Shown piece after piece: positions 36,762 through 47,766 of a stretch of 64,000 nt of DNA. The notes under the pieces are model-generated. The model saw nothing but the letters and a program-made list of their open reading frames with translations, was not told the DNA's origin and searched no databases. The DNA lies in contig NC_065576.1 of the NCBI RefSeq assembly GCF_937616625.2, positions 23,358,628 to 23,422,627 of the forward strand, read 5' to 3'. Numbering within the stretch: the first letter of the stretch is position 1; each line of letters opens with the position of its first letter. The translations under genes were made by a program, and so were the position numbers. The stretch is from Mercurialis annua (Eukaryota > Streptophyta > Magnoliopsida > Malpighiales > Euphorbiaceae).

Positions 36762-36773
36762 TGGTATTAGAGC
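36762..36773 (+). promoter_or_regulatory. Primer binding site, tRNA-iMet type variant
   Basis: TGGTATTAGAGC begins four bases after the LTR end, one C-to-T change from the standard TGGTATCAGAGC. It fixes the boundary between LTR and internal region. Confidence 0.92.
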
Positions 36774-37185
36774 AGTTGGTCCAGTTACTTCTGCAAGTTT
36801 GTTTTAATGTTTGTTTGAGAGCAGTTGGTACAGTTACCACTGCCAGTCTTGTTTTAATGTTTGTTTGAGTTGAAATACTCTGTCAGTAAGTAAACCTAGG
36901 AACTACTGCAGCAAGAGAGTCAGACCTTAGTTGTTTGCATTTGTTTGATATGTGCATTAGTAGTATGTGACATAGCGCGCGCAAATCAGGATTATTAAGT
37001 TAATAAGTGATTAGTATCTGTATATACGAACGACTGAGGCAACTAAGTGTTTACTACATACGCTAGGATTGTTAAATGGTTATTTGCTTGCGAACTACGT
37101 GCAGTTAGATTAAATGCTAAATGTTTACAGCATTTTATAAGTTAATAATGGAGTTAAGTGTCGAAATGGGCTCAGATGGTCGCTT
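36774..37185 (+). other. Leader of the non-autonomous element
   Basis: About 410 bp without a supported frame. A short direct repeat around GAGCAGTTGGT...CAGTTAC with TTTTAATGTTTGTTTGAG occurs at about 36771-36818 and 36818-36868. A splice-acceptor-like TTTCTTTTCAG stands slightly downstream at 37200-37210. Confidence 0.6.
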
Positions 37186-38177
37186 ATGTTTGAAATTGTT
37201 TCTTTTCAGCATGTCTGGGCAGAACTGAGCTCAGTCACATGCTGCGGAAGAACGGGAGGAAGCGCTCCTATATTTCAAAATGGGTTTCATAACGAAATAG
37301 GCGAACCATCTGGGGTCCATCAGAATGGATTCCATGCAGATACTAGGAGGTCGCCAGAAATTTATCAGAATGGCTATATGTCTGTATCGGAGATTGGCAG
37401 TTCTTCTAGAATTAGAGGTAGAACACATTCGCCAGAGATAGAGTATAGTGAAGAAGATAAGGAGGACCCTTAGGAGGATCCAGAAGAGGACCCTGAGGAG
37501 GATCCTGAGGAGGATCCAGAAGAGGACCCTAAGGAGGATCCGGAGGAGAAAAATCCAGAGGAAGAATTAGAAGAGAGGAGTTTGAAGAAGAGGAACTGTT
37601 AGATGAATTAGACATTGAGGAGTACAAAAGCGAGCATTTATGGTTTAGTGTGCGGAGATACCGCAATTTGAGAGAAGATGCAGAAATAGCAAATGGTCAG
37701 GCACAGATAGCTCTGAATCAAGTTAGGAGGCAGATGTGCTCCTTTTCTAGAGGGATGCTACCAGTAGGATTATATTCCTCTGATTTTCTGCGAATGGTTG
37801 AGGGAGTTCCAGATTTAAACGAAGATAACAAAACAATCAACCGTAGATACGTAAGAGGCTTCGGACCTGAGTTTGCTGGGCTATATGAGTACGTAGGTGA
37901 AAATTTTGGGACGCTCACTATGATGGCCCGTAGGATCGAGACTGACCGTGAGTGGGAGGGCGATCCCGTTCGACCCTTCTATTTTAGGCGTGAGTTCCAC
38001 CCGGACTACGTCAAACCATCCTCTGGTATTAGGACTAACCCATACTTTGTGCATAGATGCGGAGGCAACTCTGGTAGAAGAGTTAGGGGCCGAGACACGG
38101 GCGTAGTTATTAGGGAACCTAGCGTTCTGCATCAGGCACCCCTAGGTATCAGTGATTTATATGCTTTAAGTATTTGA
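37186..38177 (+). pseudogene. gag-like frame with acidic repeat, frameshifted, no zinc knuckle
   Basis: The first segment is open from ATG 37186 to TAG 37471 and carries a three-fold motif (FQNGF, HQNGF, YQNGY). The same frame continues after the stop through an EDPE repeat to TAG at 37600. A shift near 37570 then joins the frame that is open to TGA 38175. That second part resembles the capsid of the Tekay-like gag in this window: FLRMVEGVPDL against FVRLSRFAPDL, RYVRG against RYVKG, ARRIET against ARQMET, in the same order and spacing. No C-x2-C-x4-H-x4-C knuckle follows; the tail is RCGGNSGRRVRGRDTG, which may be a basic RNA-binding substitute. The first half of capsid seen in the relative is not recognisable here and the acidic segment takes its place. 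Function as gag is inferred from this internal comparison; the copy is broken. Confidence 0.75.
37462..37560 (+). repeat. 12-bp coding-type repeat, acidic EDPE units
   Basis: Units of GAGGAYCCNGAR recur about seven times, translating as Glu-Asp-Pro-Glu. One unit has TAG in place of the last Glu codon (37471) and one has Lys. This is a minisatellite inside the gag-like frame. Confidence 0.9.
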
Positions 38178-40960
38178 GTTTATGTGTTTGCATTACTGTG
38201 TATATACATGTTGCATTGCATAATAGAGCATAATAATTGGAATATGACTATAGGATAATACTTCAGATAGCGGGAAGCTATAGGAAAATATATCGCCGGT
38301 AACGCGCCTAAGAAAAGAATATATAAATATAACTTAGAAAAACAATAACATAATAATAACACATAATACATAATACATTATCGCAAATGTGATTCCTATA
38401 TTACGTTTTAGAAGTCGTGAAAGAAGAGATGGATTACTGAAAAGAAATCGATATGGAATACCAGTACATGTACTTGTATATGATATGATACCAGTATAGT
38501 GAAAAGGTGAAAGTAGTAATTATAGCAATAAGAAGCTTCAGATTGAATTGGATTATTGGAAGTGTGGGAAAGGAGTAATGTAGCAGAAGAATACTCTGAA
38601 GACGGCAGAATGTGACAGTAATACAAAAATTTATAATTTACCCAATAACAATAAATGAAGCCGTTAATAGTTGCAGAGTGTACAATCTGGAGTAAACCTA
38701 TGTTTTACGAAAAGTATGAAGATTTTTAAGATTTTTCAAAATACAACTGTGCTCAGACATCGCATATGATATTGCATAGTCACGATAGGAATGCATAAAA
38801 GAATGATTTTCAAAATCTTAGATCATGCATCATATCTTCACAATGACAACGAAAATGCGATTTCGAGCAACTCTTTGGTGATGAGAGGTGTCATCACTCT
38901 GAGCTACAATTGTATTGATGATTTCAAACGATTTATGAAAAGTGATTTAAAGCGCTAGCTAGCCAAAAAGATGTTCTCGAAATCGTATTGGTTTTGTAAG
39001 TGAACTCAGATGTGAAACTCTGCGACGGATAATAAAAGATTCTTAATAATTACAATTGAAAAATTTATAAAATGAACCCCAATAAAAGAGTTAATCAATA
39101 TTAACAATCAATTGTAACAAGGTAACGAAGCTAAGGTAAAATGCGAGTAAGAAGTTATCGCCAGAGAGCTTACACAATTAAGATAAGATGCGCTGGCAAT
39201 GTCTGGAGGACACAATATCTATCCTCATATTAGAAAAAAGGACGAAATGACAGAGAGTCATATTAGAAGAAAGGAAGGTAAAGGATACGAAGTGATGAAG
39301 AATATAATGAGTATCCTTATGTTGAGGTAAGTAATGTAATGATTAAGAATCTTGTCGGAGAAAGGAGAGTAAAAGTATATAGGACGATGAAGACGATGAT
39401 ATTGGATGATGAACATCAAGTGATATTCTAAGGATATGCAACCTTATCATATTAACATCAGGAGATAAAAGACGCATAAACGGAAACAAGTGAAATTAAA
39501 TCGCGGAAACTCAATGTAAAGATAGAGGTAACTTATACAAACATATATACATCAGTAAATGTAAAGATGACGAGAAACATGAAGGAAGTATAGTAAGATA
39601 CATGTATAAATGAAAGATTTCGCGGAATGATTAGGGAAATGGAAAGTTCCAGATATACGTTTGGAGGATCATCAAGATAAGTACAGCAACAGTAGAACTG
39701 TCATAATGAGATGAAAGATACAAATGATACGATAAGAAGGAATGTAATGATATTTTATTCCTATCGGATGAACAAGAATAGGTTATGTAAGAGAAACTAC
39801 AAAGTTATAAGGATGAAGGCGGACCTTATATAAGAAAGCTAGGATGATTAAAGGATGTTTAAAACTATGTAATAAGTAAAAAGGATCTACGGGAAAGCTA
39901 AGTATTAAGATGATGTAAGAGATTCTTATGAAGTTAACGTAAAGGTAAAGAATTAGAACGAAGTGAGGAGACAGATTTAACATATAAGGGAATAGAAAGT
40001 TCGAGATAACCTTTAAAAATCAATCAGAGAAAGACAAAGGAGATGAGGAATATGGATAGTATTGGTAAACACACGCAGCTATACAGATTACGTGATAACG
40101 CGAAGCGGAGCGCTAATAACAATAATAAATGGATAAGGAATGGTGGCGTAAAGGAAAGACAGTTTGATTGATAAGTTAATAGGAAACTCAAGACAATCCT
40201 TAAAGGAATCAAATAATGATAAGAAAAGAAAATGAAAATACAAACAGTATTGGCCAAAGAAGGCGGTTATACAAGCTACATGATTGAAATCAACGCAAAG
40301 AGGAGTGTTTATAGCGATGGAAAACGAATAAAGAATTATGCTTAACAAAACCACGCGACGTTTATGAAACTTAAAGAAGGAAAGGAGAAGAAAAACTAAT
40401 TGACAAAGGAACTAAGTGGCGAATGGTCAAAGAGAGAAATAGGAATTAATGATTTTCGCCTAGGGAAGAAACATGGCAACAAGGGATGCCATCCAAGATT
40501 AAAACCGTAGATTGTCGTTATAAGAACGAACACTCACAAAAGTATGAAAAGGTGAATGCGTCATTAAGGATGTGGATAACACGTCGGTGACTAATCAAGG
40601 ATAGACGAGACAGATAACAATATGAGGATTACCAAGGATAATAAACCAATAAAATGTTAAGTGAGGATTAATTGACGCTAATGATGGTCGAAAGGAAAAT
40701 AACGACCAGTTGTAGATGAAGTAAGGATCACGATATCAACGATACGTCTAAAGCCACACTATTCTAGAAAGACAACAGACGAGACGAAAGTACAACAAGA
40801 AAAATTCTCAACTATACAATGGCAGGAAGTCATAAGAGAAAAGCAAAAAGCTAAAGTAAGAAAAGCTACGACTAACACGTATTAATGGACATTAAGGAAG
40901 GAATAAGAACAATTTTAAGGTCCCAACAAGTTTTATGAAAATTTGAGAACAAATTTTTAT
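38178..40960 (+). other. Purine-rich internal region without genes
   Basis: About 2.8 kb with A and G clearly in excess on the + strand (many GAAG, AAGGA, GATGA words). Frames on + are short; the longer frames on - (for example 40024-40257) are Leu/Ile/Ser/Phe-rich shadows of the purine bias. I found no RT, RNase H, integrase or knuckle motif. It may be a non-coding internal domain as in LARD-type elements, or pol decayed beyond recognition. Confidence 0.7.
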
Positions 40961-40973
40961 AACGGGAGAAGAA
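40961..40973 (+). promoter_or_regulatory. Polypurine tract
   Basis: AACGGGAGAAGAA lies directly before the 3' LTR start TGTAATACCCC. Such a tract primes plus-strand synthesis in LTR elements, and its position confirms the LTR start. Confidence 0.85.
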
Positions 40974-41823
40974 TGTAATACCCCAAAATATTTAATTAGC
41001 TAACTGGACCACGTGTCCAGTTTGGACTCGCTAGAGCGGCAATGTCGGTAAGATTTCCGAGAAATTTAAGTAAATAAATTTTAAGTAGGTCGGTTTCGGG
41101 AAAGTAATTATGCGGAATTTAATATTATAGTTCAATTCTAAAGTTGGAATTGGAATTAAGAGGAAAAATATCAAGAGAAGTCCAAATACAAAGTTCGGGG
41201 ACTAAAGTGGTAATTTAGCCACTACGTCTAATGGAAATTTATAAGTATTGACGGAAAAATATTAATATTGGGATTCGTATTGTTTATTGGATATAAATAA
41301 TACGTATAAGATAATTAAAGTTTTAATTGATTAAGCGATTGACTAAATTGAATAAAAGAAAAGTTTAAAGAATATATTGTATTCATTAAAGAAAACAAGG
41401 ATTAAAGTGTCCCTTTAGAAATGATATATAAGGGATTCATTTGAAATGAAGGATCAGAAGAAGGAGGAAGAAGGATCCAGACATTTCATCTCCATCACGA
41501 TCATCATCGTAGTTCTTTCACGGTTTCTCTGTTCGGCGTCCGTTTCGGACGATTTTCGCGGCAAACACTTCGAAATCGAAAGCTTTACCCATCCTAAGCA
41601 TCGTATCAAGGTAAAATTTCATTTATTGGTGTGTAAATTGGGGTTTTATAAGCTGTTGAAAATAAAAAGCTAAGTTTGATTAGTATATGGCGGAAATAGG
41701 GCGTTTATGGTTGATTTCAAAGTAAAAAAGTGTTTATAACATGTTTAGATGAATTGGGTATGAATTGGTACAAGTTTTGGGAGTTTTGGAGCTCCAGAAA
41801 TGGTCCGGGAATACCGGAAAAAC

Positions 41824-41975
41824 GTCGCACACGTTGGTGCACGACGTTCTGCACTTCAGCACGTCGTGCTGGTGCGCAACGTGCACTACAAGGGTTCACG
41901 ACGTGCACCACAGGGGTGCACGACGTGCACCAGTGAAGGGCACAATGTGCCAAGCTGGCACGACGTGCCCTACTT
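41824..41975. repeat. Cluster of GCACGACGTGC palindromes in the LTR
   Basis: At least five copies of a dyad with centre ACGACGT lie in about 150 bp. The best are GGTGCACGACGTGCACC at about 41915-41931 and GGCACGACGTGCC at about 41957-41969. Neighbouring copies are imperfect, and the whole cluster is CpG-rich in an AT-rich LTR. Its place upstream in the LTR parallels the GGTCTCG palindrome cluster at 4725-4828 in the related element. Confidence 0.85.
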
Positions 41976-42489
41976 CGACGCCGATCTCCGGGGGACTTCC
42001 GTAAGCGAAAAATGGCATCCGATAGCTTGATTTGGGTATGAAACTCAGTCAAATGTTTTGAAATGGATATAAAACATTATAGAAATGAATGTTAATATGA
42101 TAAGTAAGAATTAGGTTAAGAAAGTTATATAATTCTCGAATACGAGGAGTAGTATTCGTTAATTCATAAGTACGACTAAGGATCATTTAGTTTACGAGCA
42201 AACTAGAAATGGAATCCAATCAACTTAAACTTCGAACTTAAAAGTATTATACATATAAACATGAAATCCACGTCTAATTATTAAATGTTTTATCAGACAC
42301 GTCAGCAAGCAGTGGGGTCAGCATAAATGGATTAGTACGAGTATATCATCATATCGACTTCATTATAGAGTGGATAGCGGTCACAGTGAGTTGCACTTTA
42401 CTTTCGTGTATTACATATTAAAGTTATTTATTATTATATTTTATATATACGTGTATTGTTTATACGCATCGCATTATATATGATTTGAT

Positions 42490-42494
42490 TAAAT
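42490..42494. repeat. Target-site duplication TAAAT, left of solo LTR
   Basis: TAAAT is repeated at 45390-45394. The uninterrupted sister LTR (around 35719-35735) has a single copy in GATTAAATGTTATATG, which is an empty site for this insertion. Confidence 0.96.
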
Positions 42495-43329
42495 TGTCAC
42501 GATCCATTTTCATGAATCGCGACCGGCGCTAGGGTATGGGTATGGTTGTACCAAAACCCGTAGCTAGCCTTGCGGATAATCAATTTATAACATTTAAACA
42601 ATGTACCTGCATAAAACCACATGCTCGGGGGCAACCGAGACTTCAGCCTAGTCTAGCAGTACATAAAGCAATATATATTTAAAGTACGCTTATCTGAGAA
42701 AAATCTCCAACAGTATGGCAATATAATATAAATAACATAAACACTGTAATCATGCCAAAAGCGATAAAGTAATAGTTGGACAAATCCAACAAACAATAGT
42801 CAAGACTACAAACGTAAGACTAAGACATGAATAATATGAAACTACTACTGCGGTCTAAGAGTTTAAAATAGTTCGACTCTTTTATTCCGAAAATAAAATA
42901 AAAACCTCCGGGAATGAAGAAATGGAGATCGACCAAACGCTCAAATCATAAACCTGGAAAATTTGGGAAAACAACGGGGTCAGATTTACTGAGTAGAGTT
43001 TATATAACCATTTACATTTATTAAGTTAAAAACCTTTAAAAACATTTAATAAAACATTTTCATTATGGATTATCAATGAAACCCTAAACCACAATTCTAA
43101 ATCCATTGTCGTGTCGGTGAGACGTATCTCAATAACCGATCCCCGACTATCACTTAATAAATAGTGAGCCCAGGAGACGTATCTTCCACTGGTGCCCTCA
43201 CTAAGGTGAGACGTATCTCAAACCTACCTCAATACCATAATCATTACCGGTGCGCACGCAGTCTAGATGATGCCCATCGAGTAGCACGTTCCAAATCAAG
43301 TCCACAATGCCGAAAACAGTTCGAAAGCT

Positions 43330-43332
<3 letters not shown>

Positions 43333-43376
<44 letters not shown>
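43333..43376. repeat. TA microsatellite, 22 units
   Basis: Uninterrupted (TA)22 inside the solo LTR. The matching position of the relative at about 6820-6845 has only a short AT-rich stretch, so the array expanded within this copy or subfamily. Confidence 0.97.
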
Positions 43377-43382
<6 letters not shown>

Positions 43383-43943
43383 CAAAATATAATAGTTACT
43401 TAATAAAGAGGTAAATAGAGATATAAACTCACTGGTTGCTATTTCACGTGAAACTTGACAAGCAATCTAACTCTGGTTCGCCTCTGAAGTACGAACAGTC
43501 GACAGGTCTAAATAAAATATTAAAATCATAATTAAAATCAGACCCTAACTCTAAAGAGTACTAGACACCACGTAGGACTAGCACAACGCAAAACCAAGTC
43601 ACATTTAATAAACACGTATATTAAATGCATTCCAAATATAACCCAAGTTATAAGGTACAAATCATATAAACATATTTAAAATGGTACATAGAATAATTAA
43701 ATAAATCCGAGTTAAAATCCATATTAGTGAGTCAGTCAAGTTATTAAAAACTACCAAGCTTCTTCCCACTTGTTGGGCGACCACAGTCTAACCCAAATCA
43801 AAACTTTATTAAATTATAAACCCGAGTTTATAAATTAAAATACTTTAATAAAACAATTACCTATATTAAAATAGAATTTAATATCTTAATTCAAGTAACC
43901 CAAGTTACAACCAAAACTTAATTATTTTAAGTTTATAAAAGTT

Positions 43944-44024
43944 TAGGGACTAAACTGTACTTTAGCCAACTAGGGACTAAATGGTACTTTAGCCAACTAG
44001 GGACTAAATTGTACTATAGCCAAT
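43944..44024. repeat. 27-bp tandem repeat, three copies, in solo LTR
   Basis: Units begin TAGGGACTAAA at 43944, 43971 and 43998 and end with TAGCCAA. Related single words occur at about 44133 in the same LTR and at about 41198 in the other LTR family. Confidence 0.92.
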
Positions 44025-45394
44025 TTGATATTCAACATCAAATTTTATTTACTCATTCTCAATTTACTAAATTATAAATCAAAACAAAGATCCAAAGATA
44101 AAACTTATCTTGATTAAGTTTCTTAGAAACTTTAGGGGCTAAATCGTAATTTAGCCAAAATGGCATGTCTAATTGATATTCAAAATTATATATATAATTA
44201 CCCGAGTAATTATATAAATTTAAATTACAAAACATTTATCATTTACACTTTAATACTTTATAAATCAAATTCAAATTCAAAAGTTATTATCAAGCACAAT
44301 AACTATATCTAGAAATAGCTTGAGGAACTCAATTGATTTAAACCAAACAATATGGTGATTACTATGGCCATTTATCCATCTCTTCTATTTCAAACACAAT
44401 TCCCATGTTTCTGCCGCCAAGCTAATATTCATTCAATTCCTTACCAATTTCTATTAACAGTTAATATATATTGTAAACACAAATTAGGCCAAATCTTGCA
44501 TAACGTGAAATCATAAGCTTTAGAAACCTACTTAACATAATCATGTAAAAGAAGAACAAAAAGGCAGCAGCAACATCTTATGACTCAAACAACAACACAT
44601 GAAGAATCAAACTCATTATGGCCGAATAAAACTAACAATAACAATTCAAACCATAATCGAAACCAGCAACGGCTGAGCTCGTGACGGCACAAGGCAATGG
44701 AACTACTATACTAATCAACCTCAAGAACGACAACATGGCAGCAAGAATTAAAAAGAACGGTAGCAACAATCTCAGAAAAAGGAATCGGCAGTAATATAGT
44801 TAAAACACGTTCGAAATCGAAACGGCGAGGAAACAAGGAACCGATACGTACCTTAATCAATTTCGAAACGTCGCGATGATAGAGCTCGCTGAGTTGGTGT
44901 GGATCGACGAAGAACAATCGAATTATAACTAATACAATAAGAAGGAATTTAAGAACCGTATTCGACGATATCGCACTTTAAACAAGAAAAGAATGAGAAT
45001 ACTTACTGAAGCTAATGAAAGCAAGAGTTGATGAATGATTATGATTTGATCTCAAAAACTTGAGTGATGGCGGCTGGCTTGATTTGAACAGAATGAAATT
45101 TAGGTTTAGGAATTGCAAAAACGTGAAAGAGAGCTAATACATGAATAAGGAGATGACCTGCAATCCTTCTTTTTATAACAACAATTGGATTTTCAAAATA
45201 ATGAAAGAATGGGCCTTTCATTAAAGAAGAGAAAACAAGAAGAAAATGGGCCTTTGTTACGTGAAATGCACGCATGGCCCTTTTCTTTTTTTTTCTTTTT
45301 TTTTCCATAATCAAAATAAATACTTAACATATTTAGTTTAGTAATTATAATAATAATAATAATAATTTACTTAAGTACGGGATATTACATAAAT

Positions 45395-46440
45395 GTTATA
45401 TGTTTCTATCAAGTTGATATACGAGAACTAGTATGAGATCCGAAGAGACTAGCTACCTATTGGGTGTCAATAGGCTGTGTGATCACCAGTATCGAGTCAG
45501 TCTAGTGTGTTTACATTTGAGAAATGATTTGATATATACATGGATGACATTATATGATATGATATGATATGATATGAATATGAATTTCAAAGTCGGACAA
45601 TGAATTCGATACGAGTGAGCACTCGGCTACGGTGTAGTCTGGAGTCCCCGTATCTAGTGAGTTGGACTCATACTTTGGGATTAAGAGATAGGTCGCGATC
45701 GACGAGGTAGAGTGTGAACACTCCCGGATCGGACCATTTGGATAAGTATGATATGGATATCCGAAAGTTGCGTCGCATGCTAGGATATTAGTTTCGAACG
45801 GATCAAATACTTGTTTATATGTATTATTTTATATTATTATTTTCTTGAAATGCGATGCTATGTTTTTATAATAATACCGTTAGTAAAGTGCAAACTCACT
45901 CAGTATTTTCCTAAATACTGACCCCTCACTTTGATCCTTTCAGGTGCTTAGCGTATGGGCCTAGTTAGAAGCCAGTTTTGGAATCCGGAAGTCAGCTATG
46001 TATGTATAGTCCTCAGACTTCTGTGAGTGCTGCAGTAGTGGTCCAGTGTTGACAGAGTTCTGGCCTAGACAATAATACATTTTGATTGTACACGTTACTT
46101 GCTGTCTTGTTTATATGTTTTTGTAGGCTATATGTATTATGTTTTATTCACGGCACCAGATGCCGGTGATATGTTGTGTTACACTAACTGATGTATATAG
46201 TACCGCGAGGCCAGTTTATACGTGGTACGGTAACTAGAGCCCGTGAGGTTTCCGAGCTGTTAGTGTAAATATTTGGTATATATGTATATATATGTTTGTT
46301 AGCTTCCGTTTGTGAATGTATTGTATTATATTTACGAGAGAAAAAAATATTTGATGGTGGTTTTAGGCTTGCTATGGGTTCAGAAGCTACCACTCCCGTT
46401 CCCTAGCGCCGGTTGCGGCTCAATTATTTGGGTCGTGACA
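45395..46440 (+). repeat. 3' LTR of the non-autonomous element, second part
   Basis: Continues the LTR after the nested insertion (the TAAAT at 45390-45394 is the duplicated target) and ends GGGTCGTGACA at 46440, where satellite resumes with CGTTTGGCTT. A pentanucleotide run (ATATG) near 45553-45575 is longer than in the 5' LTR. Confidence 0.93.
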
Positions 46441-47766
46441 CGTTTGGCTTAAATTGCTAAAAAAGTGAAACGCTTAGATTTGTTTCATAACGTTTGTAAA
46501 CGTTTGGCTTAAATTGCCAAAAATGTGAAACATTTGGATTTGTTTCGTTAACGTTTTAAACATTTGGCTTAAATTGCTAAAAAGCTGAAACGCTTGGATT
46601 TTTTTGTAAAGTTTGTAAACATTTTTCTTAGATAGCTAAAAAGTTGAAATGCTTGGATTTGTTTTGTAACGTTTGTAAACATTTGGCTTAAATCGCTAAA
46701 AAGTGAAACGTTTGGATATGTTTCGTTATGTGTGTAAACGTGTGGCTTAAATCGCTAAAAATGTGAAACGTTTGGATTTGTTTTGTAACGTATGTAAACG
46801 TTTGGCTTAAATCGCTAAAAATGTGAAACGTTTGGATTTGTTTCGTAACGTTTGTAAACGTTTTGCATAAATTGCAAAAAAGGTGAAACGCTTGTATTTG
46901 TTTCTTAATTTTAGAAAACGTTTGGCTTAAATTGCTAAAAATGTGAAACGATTGGATTTGTTTCGTAACATTTGTAAACGTTTGGCTGAATTTTCTAAAA
47001 AGGTGAAACGCTTGGATTTGTTTCGTAACGTTTGTAAATGTTTGGCTTAAATTGCTAAAAAGGTGAAACGTTTGGATTTGTTTTGTAATGTTTGTAAATG
47101 TTTGGCTTAAATCGCTAAAAAGGTGAAACGTTTGGATTTGTTTCGTAATGTTTGTAAATGTTTGGCTTAAATCGCTAAAAAGGTGAAACGTTAGGATTTG
47201 TTTCGTAACGTTTGTAAACGTTTGGCTTCAATCGCTAAAAAAGTGTAATTTTTGGATTTGTTTTGTAAAGTTTGTAAACGTTTGGCATAAATTGCTAAAA
47301 AGGTAAAATGTTTGGATTTTTTCGTAACGTTTTAAACATTTGGCTTAAATCGCTAAAATGGGGAAATGTTTTGATTTGTTTTGTAACGTTTGTAAACGTT
47401 TGGCTTAAATTGCTAAATAAGTGAAATGTTTGGTTTTGTTTCACAACGTTTGTAAACGTTTGGCTTAAATCGCTAAAAAGGTGAAACGTTTGGATTTTTT
47501 TTGTAACGCTTCTAAACATTAGGCTTAAATTGATAAAAAGGTTAAACGCTTGTATTTGTCTCGGAACATTTTTTTAAGCGTTTGGCTTAAATTGCTAAAA
47601 TGGTGAAACGCTTGGATTTGTTTCATAATGTTTATAAACGTTTTGCTTAAATTGCTAAATAGGTGAAATGCTTGGTTTTGTTTCTTAACGTTTTTAAGGG
47701 TTTGGTTTTAATCGCAAAAAATGTGAAACGTTTGGATTTGTTTCGTAACGTTTTAAACGTTTGATT

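Larger units (their letters stand above)
40974..42494 (+). repeat. 3' LTR of the non-autonomous element, first part
   Basis: Begins TGTAATACCCCAAAATA after the polypurine tract. Interrupted after 42494 by a nested solo LTR. It includes the ACGT palindrome cluster at 41824-41975. The 75-codon frame at 41446-41673 has no recognised relative. This part supplies the 1434 bp missing from the 5' LTR. Confidence 0.92.
42495..45389 (-). mobile_element. Solo LTR of a Tekay-like element, nested
   Basis: On the - strand it begins TGTAATATCCCGTA and ends GGATCGTGACA, 2895 bp, flanked by TAAAT on both sides. It aligns in order with the 5' LTR at 4466-7588 (for instance TTTCACGTG followed by a purine-rich GTGAG stretch, and GTGCACCGGTAA against GTGCGCACCGGTAA), but with enough divergence to be a separate subfamily. 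No internal domain is present, so it arose by recombination between the two LTRs of a full element. Frames inside (for example 44711-44917 and 45039-45314 on the - strand) have no recognised product. Confidence 0.94.
35641..46440 (+). mobile_element. Non-autonomous LTR retrotransposon with gag-like frame, no pol
   Basis: 5' LTR remnant (35641-36757), primer site (36762-36773), leader, broken gag-like frame (37186-38177), about 2.8 kb of purine-rich non-coding DNA, polypurine tract (40961-40973), then a 3' LTR of 2567 bp split by a nested solo LTR. No protease, RT, RNase H or integrase motif could be found in any frame. The structure fits the class known as TR-GAG, elements that keep a gag frame and depend on other elements for pol. 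LTR termini (TGTAATACCCC ... GGTCGTGACA) and the gag remnant resemble the Tekay-like element at 4466-12735, which suggests a shared lineage. The two LTRs are roughly 96-97 percent identical by eye. No target duplication is visible because the left end is lost. Confidence 0.85.

Noticed and set aside
40024..40354. Hydrophobic frames on the - strand, possible membrane proteins
   Set aside because: Leu/Ile/Phe/Ser-rich shadows of the purine-rich + strand inside the non-autonomous element.
41446..41673. 75-codon frame in the 3' LTR as a host gene
   Set aside because: It lies inside an LTR and has no recognised domain; LTRs of this length often hold chance frames.
44711..44917. 68-codon frame on the - strand of the solo LTR
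   Set aside because: In sense orientation to the LTR but without ties to gag or pol or any known product.
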